This document shows, piece after piece, positions 1 to 6,558 of a stretch of 10,936 bases of DNA. Positions within the stretch are counted from its first letter, which is position 1. Every line of letters begins with the position of its first letter. The stretch comes from Clostridia bacterium. GTDB taxonomy: Bacteria; Bacillota_A; Clostridia; Oscillospirales; Acutalibacteraceae. The stretch is taken from assembly GCA_009930155.1 (NCBI GenBank), contig RZYX01000058.1:1-10936 (forward strand), written 5' to 3'. The position numbers were made by a program, and so were the translations under genes. The notes below the pieces were generated by a model, which was not told the origin of the DNA, did no database searches, and saw only the letters and a list, made by a program, of their open reading frames with translations.

Positions 1-147
1 GTACATACGGATGTTTCTGAGCGACTGCGTAAGCTTAATCCACAGCTTTATACAGAGGTGCGTGAAGTTCTTGATGTTAATAAGGCACAAAGACATATAA
101 GAGGTGGCTTAGCAACAAAGGAAAAATATAAAAAACTAAGTCGCTAG
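1..147 (+). CDS. spoIIID: SpoIIID sporulation transcription factor, C-terminal fragment
   Basis: The window opens inside this gene; 48 codons remain before the TAG stop. The translation begins VHTDVSERLRKLNPQL and continues with RHIRGGLATKEKYKKLSR. It lines up from memory with the second half of SpoIIID (VHKDLTERLPEINP... RHLRGGEATKLKYKK in Bacillus subtilis), covering the end of the helix-turn-helix and the basic C-terminal helix that contacts DNA. SpoIIID is a small (about 80-95 residue) mother-cell regulator acting after sigma-E during spore formation. No hairpin terminator is visible between its stop and the next promoter 14 bases downstream, so its transcript may run into the following T-box leader. 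The N-terminal half lies outside the window. The family call is firm; whether the missing part is intact is unknown. Confidence 0.86.
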   Translation, partial: VHTDVSERLRKLNPQLYTEVREVLDVNKAQRHIRGGLATKEKYKKLSR

Positions 148-161
148 GGTATTCGTGCTGC

Positions 162-190
162 TTGACAGTTGTATAATAATGCTGTATAAT
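162..190 (+). promoter_or_regulatory. sigma-A promoter of the first T-box operon
   Basis: TTGACA (162-167) and TATAAT (185-190) are both perfect consensus hexamers, 17 bases apart. The predicted start near 197 places the whole T-box leader in the transcript. With such a strong promoter, control probably lies mostly in the downstream T-box rather than in initiation. Confidence 0.88.
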
Positions 191-196
191 ACACCA

Positions 197-474
197 AAAT
201 CCAAAAATAAATGCATTGACAGAGAAGTGTATTTGCACTTGGCAATCAAAGAGAGTCTGTGGTAGCTGTGAACAGACATTGCCATCAAGTACTGTCGCTC
301 CCGAGCAGGAATCTGAAAGCGTATTGCGTTAGTAGGCGTTCTCGTTAGCTGCGTTAAAGCAAAAGGCTTGTTTGAGCTTTGAGGGTGTGCATTTTTTTGT
401 ATGCTGAAGTTGGGTGGTAACACGGGTGTATCAACTCGTCCCTTCATTAATTTGAAGAGACGGGTTTTATTTTA
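197..474 (+). promoter_or_regulatory. T-box riboswitch leader 1 (specifier probably GTC, Val)
   Basis: Seen: the antiterminator T-box motif GGGTGGTAACACGGG at 412-426, followed by a competing terminator (434-465). Upstream is a Stem I: base GAC (218-220), lower helix GAG/CTC (222-224 with 298-300), specifier-loop 5' strand AAGTGTATT (225-233), upper helix GGCAAT/ATTGCC (241-246 with 278-283), AGAGAG (250-255) and apical stem GTCTGT/ACAGAC (255-260 with 272-277), closing with CCGAGC (301-306). Counting one base plus a 4-nt helix strand back from CGAGC, as in Oceanobacillus glyQ (GGC-A-CUUC-GAGC, from memory), gives GTC at 294-296, a valine codon. The bulge UGGU (415-418) would pair with a tRNA ending ACCA (discriminator A73), compatible with tRNA-Val. 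The motif deviates from consensus GGTACCGCG (AAC for ACC). T-box identity is firm; the amino acid is a reasoned reading. Confidence 0.9.
434..474 (+). terminator. T-box 1 regulatory terminator
   Basis: The arms ACTCGTCCCTTC (434-445) and GAAGAGACGGGT (454-465) pair over 12 positions with one C-A mismatch and one G-U pair, around an 8-base loop, followed by TTTATTTTA. The left arm overlaps the sequence that would pair with ACGGGT (422-427) in the antiterminator, as expected for a mutually exclusive T-box switch. Confidence 0.85.
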
Positions 475-513
475 TTGTTTTTTATGCTCTTATTTTAAAG
501 GGAGGTTTGTTAA

Positions 514-1080
514 ATGGAAATTAGAATAGTTGAGGTGGCTGAAAGAATACGCAGCCTTAGAGAAATTATGAATTTCTCGGTGGAGGAAATGGCAACGGCG
601 GTAAACTACACCACAGAAAGATATCAGGCAGCAGAAAAAGGAGAGATAGATTTCTCCATAAACTTTCTTTATAAATGTGCCGACAAATTTGGCGTTGATA
701 TGGTAGAAATATTAACAGGTGAAAAGCCTCATCTTTCGTTCTATGCAATTACAAGAAAAGGTAGCGGACTTCCAATGGAGCGTCGTTCAGGTTTTAACTA
801 TTTTCATCTTGGTGCAAGGCTTAAAAACAAGCGTTGTGAACCGTTTGTTGTAACAGCACCATATAGTGATGATGAACAAAACCAACCTATTCATCTCTCA
901 TCACATGAGGGGCAGGAATTTGATTATATTTTAAAAGGTAAGATGAAGATTGCACTTGAAAATCATATCGAAATATTGTCGCAGGGTGATAGCGTGTTTT
1001 TTGATTCTTCTCATCCTCATGGAATGATAGCAGTAGATGGCGAGGATTGCACTTTTCTTGCAATAGTACTAAAAAAATAA
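514..1080 (+). CDS. XRE-family HTH regulator with C-terminal cupin domain
   Basis: A 188-residue protein. Residues about 8-68 form an XRE/Cro-type helix-turn-helix (AERIRSLREIMNFSVEEMA, then the YKCADKFGVDMVEILTG end typical of the fold). Residues about 127-185 form a small cupin barrel with HEGQEFDYILKG (H131, E135), a GD turn (G158-D159) and SSHPHGM (H167, H169). XRE-cupin proteins usually repress or activate a neighbouring catabolic or biosynthetic gene in response to a small ligand held in the cupin. The start is set by AAAGGGAGG (497-505), 8 bases upstream. It lies behind the T-box terminator and 36 bases ahead of the ligase gene, so the two form one operon. It is closely similar to residues 7-191 of the fused protein at 5292-2995. 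The two genes share a reading frame with a single TAA between them. The ligand and the DNA target are unknown. Confidence 0.9.
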   Translation: MEIRIVEVAERIRSLREIMNFSVEEMATAVNYTTERYQAAEKGEIDFSINFLYKCADKFGVDMVEILTGEKPHLSFYAITRKGSGLPMERRSGFNYFHLGARLKNKRCEPFVVTAPYSDDEQNQPIHLSSHEGQEFDYILKGKMKIALENHIEILSQGDSVFFDSSHPHGMIAVDGEDCTFLAIVLKK

Positions 1081-1116
1081 GCAAAAGGAATTTTAAAGCG
1101 ACTTAGGGGGATTAAT

Positions 1117-2781
1117 ATGACTGCACAGACATTGCACAAAAAATTTATTGATGAAACATTTGATTATTCTGGTAATCTCATAGACTATAAATTGATTTGC
1201 CCTGAAAAGTTCAATTTTGCTTATGATGTTATCGATAAAATAGCAGAACTTGAGCCAGATAGAATGGCTATTATATGGTGCAATCCAAAGGGCGAGAAAC
1301 AAAACTTTACTTATGGAGACCTTAAAAAGAATAGTGACAAGGTTGCAAATATGCTTAGAGCAAAGGGCATTGGCAAGGGCGATAAGGTAATGCTTGTTTT
1401 AAAGCGTCACTATCAATTTTGGTTTACAATTTATGCACTACATAAGCTTGGAGCAATAGCGATTCCTGCAACATTTTTGCTTACAAAGCACGATGTTGAA
1501 TACAGGGCAAATGCTGCGGGCGTTAAAATGATAATATGCACTGGAGATGGCGATGTTGCAGAGCATGTTGACACGGCAATGCCTGATTGTCCTACAGTAA
1601 AGTCAAGGATTATGGTTAATGGTTCTCGTGACGGCTGGGATAGTTTTGCACAGCTTTTTGAGCAAGCATCTGATAAGTTTGAACCAATTGATTACACCTC
1701 TCATGACCCAATGCTTATGTACTTTTCGTCAGGTACAACGGGTAATCCAAAGATGGTTTTACACCAAAATTCATATCCAATAGGTCATTTGATAACTGCA
1801 AAGTATTGGCATAATGTTAACCCAAATGGTTTGCATCTTACAATTTCTGATACAGGATGGGCAAAGGCTGCATGGGGTAAAATTTATGGTCAGTTTATGA
1901 TGGGAAGTTGCCAATTTATATATGATTTTGACAAATTTGATGCTAAAGATATTTTAGAAAAAATATCAGATTATAAAATCACAACTCTTTGTTGTCCACC
2001 AACAATGTTCAGATTCTTTTTGCAGGAGGATGTTAAGTCATACGACCTTTCATCACTAAGTTATTGCAACATAGCGGGTGAGGCACTGAGCCCAGATGTT
2101 TTCAACAAATGGTATGAAGCAACAGGGATAAAGCTAATGGAGGGTTTTGGTCAAACAGAAACAACTGTTTTGATTGCAAACCTTATAGGCATGACACCAA
2201 AGCCAGGCTCGATGGGCAAACCTGTACCTCATTATGATGTTAAAATAGTGGACGAGAATGGTGTGCCTGTACAAACTGGAACTACAGGTGAAATAGTTGT
2301 AAGAACAGAGTTCAAAGCACCTATCGGACTTTTCACAGAATATTATAACGATGATGTAAAAACAAAAGAATCTTGGCACGACGGATTTTATCACACGGGT
2401 GATACTGCATGGTGTGATGAGGATGGCTACTTTTGGTATGTTGGCAGAACAGATGATGTTATCAAATCTTCTGGTTATCGCATAGGACCATTTGAGATTG
2501 AAAGTGTTCTTGCAGAGCATCCATCTGTTTTAGAAAGTGCTGTAACAGGTATACCAGATCCAATAAGAGGAAATTTAGTTAAGGCTACAATAGTTCTTCG
2601 CTCTGGATTTGAACCATCAGATGATCTTATAAAAGAAATTCAGACTTTTGTTAAAAATGAAACAGCACCATATAAGTACCCACGAATTGTTGAGTTTGTT
2701 GATGAACTACCAAAAACAACAAGTGGAAAAATTCGCCGTATAGCTATTCGACAAGCAGATTTAGAAAAAAATAATAATTAA
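1117..2781 (+). CDS. AMP-forming acyl-CoA synthetase (Acs/MACS-like), stand-alone form
   Basis: A 554-residue member of the ANL adenylating family, related to acetyl-CoA and medium-chain acyl-CoA synthetases (COG0365 type). It converts a carboxylate, ATP and CoA to acyl-CoA, AMP and pyrophosphate. The core motifs are intact: P-loop SSGTTGNPK (204-212), GFGQTE (343-348), YHTGD (425-429), hinge region RTDDVIKSSGYR (444-455) and the A10 lysine in PKTTSGKIRR (K538). It should therefore be active and cytoplasmic. The start has AGGGGG (1105-1110), 6 bases upstream. It follows the XRE-cupin gene in a T-box-controlled operon, an unusual setting because T-boxes normally govern aminoacyl-tRNA synthetases, amino-acid biosynthesis or transport. 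This suggests the acyl-CoA feeds amino-acid synthesis. I remember a Methanosarcina relative described as preferring 2-methylbutyrate. By eye it is roughly half identical to the fused ligase at 5292-2995. The substrate is not proven. Confidence 0.93.
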   Translation: MTAQTLHKKFIDETFDYSGNLIDYKLICPEKFNFAYDVIDKIAELEPDRMAIIWCNPKGEKQNFTYGDLKKNSDKVANMLRAKGIGKGDKVMLVLKRHYQFWFTIYALHKLGAIAIPATFLLTKHDVEYRANAAGVKMIICTGDGDVAEHVDTAMPDCPTVKSRIMVNGSRDGWDSFAQLFEQASDKFEPIDYTSHDPMLMYFSSGTTGNPKMVLHQNSYPIGHLITAKYWHNVNPNGLHLTISDTGWAKAAWGKIYGQFMMGSCQFIYDFDKFDAKDILEKISDYKITTLCCPPTMFRFFLQEDVKSYDLSSLSYCNIAGEALSPDVFNKWYEATGIKLMEGFGQTETTVLIANLIGMTPKPGSMGKPVPHYDVKIVDENGVPVQTGTTGEIVVRTEFKAPIGLFTEYYNDDVKTKESWHDGFYHTGDTAWCDEDGYFWYVGRTDDVIKSSGYRIGPFEIESVLAEHPSVLESAVTGIPDPIRGNLVKATIVLRSGFEPSDDLIKEIQTFVKNETAPYKYPRIVEFVDELPKTTSGKIRRIAIRQADLEKNNN

Positions 2782-2826
2782 AATCGAACTATAAATCTAC
2801 TTTGTTATAACTTTATAATTATTTTA

Positions 2827-2876
2827 AAAAAGTCATTATTGTAGTTGCTAAATTCTACAATGATGGCTTTTATTAA
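2827..2876 (+). terminator. terminator of the XRE-cupin/ligase operon
   Basis: AAAAGTCATTATTGTAG (2827-2843) and CTACAATGATGGCTTTT (2855-2871) pair along their full 17-base length, counting G-U pairs, around an 11-base loop. The right arm ends in a T-run. The A-rich left flank makes it potentially bidirectional. It lies 45 bases after the ligase stop. Confidence 0.8.
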
Positions 2877-2930
2877 GTTAAATAATATTACTTTTTCAAA
2901 TATTATATTGTTTTATTTTTACACTTATAA

Positions 2931-2974
2931 ACAAAAAGATAGCAGACACATTTTTGTGCCTGCTATCTTTTTGT
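2931..2974 (-). terminator. bidirectional terminator after the fused regulator-ligase gene
   Basis: Perfect 15-bp arms ACAAAAAGATAGCAG (2931-2945) and CTGCTATCTTTTTGT (2960-2974) flank a 14-base loop that holds a further CACA/TGTG pairing. On the minus strand the stem ends in TCTTTTTGTTT, 20 bases past the stop at 2995. The A/T symmetry lets it also serve as a second terminator for the plus-strand operon. Nothing else gene-like is visible in 2782-2994. Confidence 0.85.
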
Positions 2975-2994
2975 TATTTTTATGAAAGTTGAAT

Positions 2995-5292
2995 TTATTG
3001 ATTTCTCAGTTCTACTCTTCTTATTTTACCACTGATTGTTTTTGGTAGTTCATCAACAAACTCAACAATTCGTGGGTACTTGTATGGTGCTGTGTGGGTT
3101 TTAACATATTTTTGAATTTCCTTTTTTAACTCATCAGTGCCTACAGTGCCTTTTGTTAAAACAATTGTAGCTTTAACAACTTGACCACGAATTGGGTCTG
3201 GTGCACCTGTTGCGGCACATTCAAGAATGTAAGGAAGTTCCATAATAACGCTTTCAATTTCAAAAGGTCCTATGCGATAACCAGAAGATTTGATAACATC
3301 ATCTGTTCTGCCAACATACCAAAGGTAACCGTCCTCATCACGCCATGCAGTATCACCTGTGTGATATATTCCGTCGCTCCAAGCTTCCTTAGTTTTTGCA
3401 TCGTCATTATAATATTCCATAAATAATCCAAAAGGAACTTCTTTATCTGTGCGGATTACAATTTCACCAACTTCACCAACGGGAACACTTTTGCCGTCAG
3501 CCGATATGATATCAACATCATACATAGGGCTAGGTCTGCCCATTGCACCAACTTTTGGGGTAGTGCCAACAGGATTAAATACAGAAAGGGTAGTCTCCGT
3601 TTGTCCAAATCCCTCCATAAGGGTAAGACCTGTTGCTTTTTTCCATTGTTCAAAAACCTCTGGGTTAAGAGCTTCGCCCGCTGTAGTTGAATATTCAATT
3701 GTGGAAAGGTCATACTTTGATAAATCCTCTTTTATGAAAAGGCGATACATAGTAGGGGGTGCACAGAAAGTTGTGATGCCATATTTTTTAAACATTGGTA
3801 AAATGATATTTGCGTCAAATCTATTAAAGTCGCATGTGAAAAGTCCTGCTTCACACATCCATTGTCCATAAAGCTTGCCCCAAAGAGCTTTACCCCAGCC
3901 TGTGTCAGCAATTGTAAGATGCAAACCATCAGGGTTAACATTGTGCCAATACTTTGCAGTAATGTAATGACCTAATGGATATTTATAGTCGTGCATAGCA
4001 ATTTTTGGGTATCCCGTTGTGCCAGATGTAAAGAACATAAGCATTGGGTCATTGCCACACGCAGTTTCAGAAGTTCTTGCAAACTCATTACTATACTTAG
4101 GCATTTCTTCATTAAAGTTGTTCCAGCCATCTTTGGACCCACCAACAATTATTTTAGTTTCAAGAGTAGGCGAGCTTGCCATTGCAAGGTCAACTTGATT
4201 TGCAACATCTCCGTCAGAAGTGCAAACAACAGCCTTAACGCCAGCAGCGTTAAATCTGTATTCAAGATCATGAGAAACTAACAAATGTGTAGCAGGAACG
4301 GCAATTGCAGCAAGTTTGTGTAATGCAATAATAGAGAACCAAAATTGGTAATGTCTTTTAAGCACAAGCATTACTCGGTCACCTTTTTTTATTCCAAGAG
4401 AAGCAAAGTAATTAGCTGTCATAGAAGAGTATTTAGCCATATCGTCAAAGCTAAAACGACGCTCTTCAAAGTCGTCAGTAATATGCAACATTGCAGTTTT
4501 GTTGGGGTACTTTTGTGCAAGAACATCTACAATGTCAAAAGCAAAGTTAAAGCTGTCACTGTTCTTGAAAGAAATATCTTTTAAAACTCCATTTTCATCA
4601 ACAGAGGTATTAATAAAGGAGTCTATAACAGTTTCATTTGCTTTTCGCTCAAGCCTTGATTTTACAACTTGTTCAAAATCATTCTCTGGAACATTCTGTT
4701 TATCATCAATATTTGATTGAAGAACAATTGCATATATCTCTGCACATTCTCCGTCAACTGCAATCATTCCGTGAGGAGATGAACTGTTATAATAGATTGA
4801 GTCACCAGCTTCTAAAACTTCAATATGCTCACCAATCTGAATTTTTATACTTCCGCTTATAACAATGTCAAACTCTTGTCCCTCGTGGGTAGAAAGTTTG
4901 ATAGGTTTATCTTGTTCAGATTCAGAATAAGGCATTTTAACATAGAATGGTTCAGCAACTTTTTTCTTGAATAAAGGAGCCATATTAATGTATTCAAAAC
5001 CTTTACGGCGAGCTATCGGCAAACCGTCACCCTTGCGGGTAAGGTTGTATGATGTAAGGGTAGGGCTGACACCACTAATTAAATCCGTAGGGTCAACATC
5101 AAGATGCTTTGCACATTTATATATAAATGTAAAACTAAAGTCTTTTTCACCAAGTTCATATTGGCGGTATTCATCGACTGAAACATCAGTATTGCGTGCC
5201 ATCTCAACTTCAGAAATTTCAAGAATTTCACGAAGTGTTTTAATTCGTTGTGCCACCTCTGCAAGCTGAATGCTCATATTGGTTTTTAGCAT
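2995..5292 (-). CDS. XRE-cupin regulator fused to AMP-forming acyl-CoA synthetase
   Basis: A 765-residue single polypeptide. Residues about 15-75 are an XRE helix-turn-helix, and about 133-191 a cupin (HEGQEFDIVISG, GDS, SSPHGM). A charged linker (about 192-217) leads into a full ANL acyl-CoA synthetase (about 240-765) with P-loop TSGTTGYPK (422-430), the GFGQTE and YHTGD motifs, RTDDVIKSSGYR (from R662) and the A10 lysine K756. The start at 5292 has AGGAGG 7 bases upstream; a second ATG (M6) aligns with the stand-alone regulator's start but has no better site. The architecture matches the two separate genes at 514-2781 joined end to end (755 versus 765 residues). A DNA-binding domain on a metabolic enzyme suggests a trigger enzyme that senses its substrate or product and adjusts transcription, but it could merely co-localise enzyme and regulator. 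It is controlled by its own T-box. Substrate and DNA target are unknown. Confidence 0.92.
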   Translation of the reverse strand: MLKTNMSIQLAEVAQRIKTLREILEISEVEMARNTDVSVDEYRQYELGEKDFSFTFIYKCAKHLDVDPTDLISGVSPTLTSYNLTRKGDGLPIARRKGFEYINMAPLFKKKVAEPFYVKMPYSESEQDKPIKLSTHEGQEFDIVISGSIKIQIGEHIEVLEAGDSIYYNSSSPHGMIAVDGECAEIYAIVLQSNIDDKQNVPENDFEQVVKSRLERKANETVIDSFINTSVDENGVLKDISFKNSDSFNFAFDIVDVLAQKYPNKTAMLHITDDFEERRFSFDDMAKYSSMTANYFASLGIKKGDRVMLVLKRHYQFWFSIIALHKLAAIAVPATHLLVSHDLEYRFNAAGVKAVVCTSDGDVANQVDLAMASSPTLETKIIVGGSKDGWNNFNEEMPKYSNEFARTSETACGNDPMLMFFTSGTTGYPKIAMHDYKYPLGHYITAKYWHNVNPDGLHLTIADTGWGKALWGKLYGQWMCEAGLFTCDFNRFDANIILPMFKKYGITTFCAPPTMYRLFIKEDLSKYDLSTIEYSTTAGEALNPEVFEQWKKATGLTLMEGFGQTETTLSVFNPVGTTPKVGAMGRPSPMYDVDIISADGKSVPVGEVGEIVIRTDKEVPFGLFMEYYNDDAKTKEAWSDGIYHTGDTAWRDEDGYLWYVGRTDDVIKSSGYRIGPFEIESVIMELPYILECAATGAPDPIRGQVVKATIVLTKGTVGTDELKKEIQKYVKTHTAPYKYPRIVEFVDELPKTISGKIRRVELRNQ

Positions 5293-5314
5293 AATAATTC
5301 CTCCTTTTAATTTA

Positions 5315-5358
5315 TAATAAAGAAACCCGTCTCAAAGAATATTCCTTGAGACGGGTTT
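5315..5358 (-). terminator. T-box 2 regulatory terminator
   Basis: On the minus strand AAACCCGTCTCAA (5358-5346) pairs perfectly with TTGAGACGGGTTT (5335-5323), with further GAAT/ATTC pairing inside, followed by CTTTATTAT. ACCCGT of the left arm is also complementary to GCGGGT of the T-box motif, which gives the alternative antiterminator. Confidence 0.9.
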
Positions 5359-5585
5359 AAAAACATACCCGCGGTACCACTCAAATTGCACCAAAAGGTG
5401 CCACCTCAAAGGCTCAAATAAGCCCAATGCATTGTCGTAGCATTAAAACACGAAAGACCCTACTTTTTACATTTCGAATCTTTGGCTCGGAAGGGATAAG
5501 TCATTGAGAAAATTGCGCATCGGCTTTCAGCAATCGCCGACTCTCTAAAGCTCAAAAAATCTCGACCGTCTTCGTCATAGCTGTT
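5319..5585 (-). promoter_or_regulatory. T-box riboswitch leader 2 (specifier probably ATC, Ile)
   Basis: Read on the minus strand. The motif GAGTGGTACCGCGGGT (5382-5367) is an almost perfect T-box antiterminator, followed by the competing terminator at 5358-5323. Stem I shows GAC then GAAG, an AGAGAG element, an apical stem TCGGC/GCCGA around a GATTGCTGAAA loop, and a closing CTTC-CGAGC. GAAG pairs with CTTC (5493-5490). The three bases one position before CTTC, where glyQ carries its GGC specifier, are ATC (5497-5495), an isoleucine codon. UGGU in the antiterminator bulge (5379-5376) fits tRNAs with discriminator A73, including tRNA-Ile. The base after the specifier is C where A is usual, so the codon assignment is less certain than the T-box call itself. 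Confidence 0.93.
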
Positions 5586-5591
5586 AATAAA

Positions 5592-5619
5592 ATTATACTA
5601 GTTTTTAATTCTTTGTCAA
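5592..5619 (-). promoter_or_regulatory. sigma-A promoter of the second T-box gene
   Basis: On the minus strand TTGACA (5619-5614) and TATAAT (5597-5592) are perfect hexamers with a 16-base spacer. The start is expected near 5585, at the beginning of the T-box leader. The -35 box is only 14 bases beyond the stop codon of the upstream VIT gene, with no terminator visible between. Confidence 0.87.
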
Positions 5620-5633
5620 TATGTTTAAACAAA

Positions 5634-6518
5634 TTAAATTTCTACGCCAAGAAAGTGTTTTACAATAAGACCAATAATAAATGAGAGTCCAGCAACGCTC
5701 ATGCTTATTATAGCCATTTCACTAAAATGGGATTTAAAGTTCAAATCTTGTGCGACAGAAAGATAAATGTTAAATGCAAATATAATAAACAAAGCAATAA
5801 ACAACATTACAATAAGTGCAATTAAAGTACTGTTTGCTGGTAAAATTAGATATGGCAAAATTAAAAATGCAACAGTAACTACATATGCAAATCCTGTATA
5901 TGTAGCGGATTTTAATGCATCTTGCCTACCCTCAGATTTTGCAGAAAGATATTCGCTAGATGCCATTGAAAGAGTTGCAGAAATACCAGTGATAAGACCT
6001 GAAAGAGCAACGATTTTGTTGTTGCCAAGTGCAAAGGTAAGTCCTGCAAGAGTACCCGTAAGTTCAACTAGGGCATCACTAAGACCAAGCACCATAGAGC
6101 CTACATATTTAAGCCTTTCTTCATCAAGCAAACCAAAAAGCTCTTGTTCGTGCCTTTCTTCATCCTGTGCAATTTGTTTTGCCTGAGGCACTTCATTTTC
6201 AAGCTTTTTATATAATTTGGAATCTTTAAGTTCACCACGCTCCATAAGTTTTATAGTAAATGTAAAACCAAGGATAACACTAATAACAGTATAAAGCCAT
6301 ATAACGATGGGGCTTACTTTAATATTAATTCCAGTGAACTGTTGCCAAAGGTCAGCATGGGATTTTTCATCTTTTGCAATCTGTTCCAAAACCCTTTTGT
6401 TTTCATCGTTTTTAGCTCGTTTTGCAATGTTGTTATAAACAAAGTATCCCTTAACTTCATTTTTTTGCATTTTTAAAATCAGCTTTTTAATATCATTGCT
6501 CAATGTTGTATCAATCAT
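5634..6518 (-). CDS. ferritin-like domain/VIT (CCC1) family membrane metal transporter
   Basis: A 294-residue membrane protein. The N-terminal part (about 8-135) is a rubrerythrin/ferritin-like helical domain with E21 and two ExxH motifs, E51-K-S-H54 and E120-E-R-H123, the kind of residues that bind a di-iron centre. A hydrophobic helix (about 69-90) sits inside it. From about 138 on comes the VIT1/CCC1 domain: GLSDALVELTGTLAGLTFAL, then SMASSEYLSAKSEGRQDALK (from 184), and several membrane segments (about 143-165, 168-188, 206-226, 231-253, 267-289). Family members move Fe2+ or Mn2+ across membranes, and ferritin-VIT fusions are linked to iron efflux or detoxification. The start has AGGAGG (6524-6529), 5 bases away. 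It is likely a single-gene unit. The metal preference cannot be read from the sequence. Confidence 0.88.
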   Translation of the reverse strand: MIDTTLSNDIKKLILKMQKNEVKGYFVYNNIAKRAKNDENKRVLEQIAKDEKSHADLWQQFTGINIKVSPIVIWLYTVISVILGFTFTIKLMERGELKDSKLYKKLENEVPQAKQIAQDEERHEQELFGLLDEERLKYVGSMVLGLSDALVELTGTLAGLTFALGNNKIVALSGLITGISATLSMASSEYLSAKSEGRQDALKSATYTGFAYVVTVAFLILPYLILPANSTLIALIVMLFIALFIIFAFNIYLSVAQDLNFKSHFSEMAIISMSVAGLSFIIGLIVKHFLGVEI

Positions 6519-6558
6519 AAATGCCTCCTAAAAACATCAATAAAAAAATTCTTTTAAT

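Noticed and set aside
136..447. Minus-strand open frame of about 100 codons across leader 1
   Set aside because: It covers the T-box promoter and structured leader antisense, has no recognisable domain, and its start lies in the terminator hairpin.
2134..2520. Antisense frames inside the ligase genes (also at 3449-3871, 4967-5269, 9801-10304)
   Set aside because: They mirror the conserved sense genes, lack domains and ribosome binding sites, and several repeat in both paralogs only because the sense genes are similar.
5623..5630. GTTTAAAC palindrome as a terminator or att site
   Set aside because: Eight self-complementary bases with no loop or T-tract; expected by chance at this base composition.
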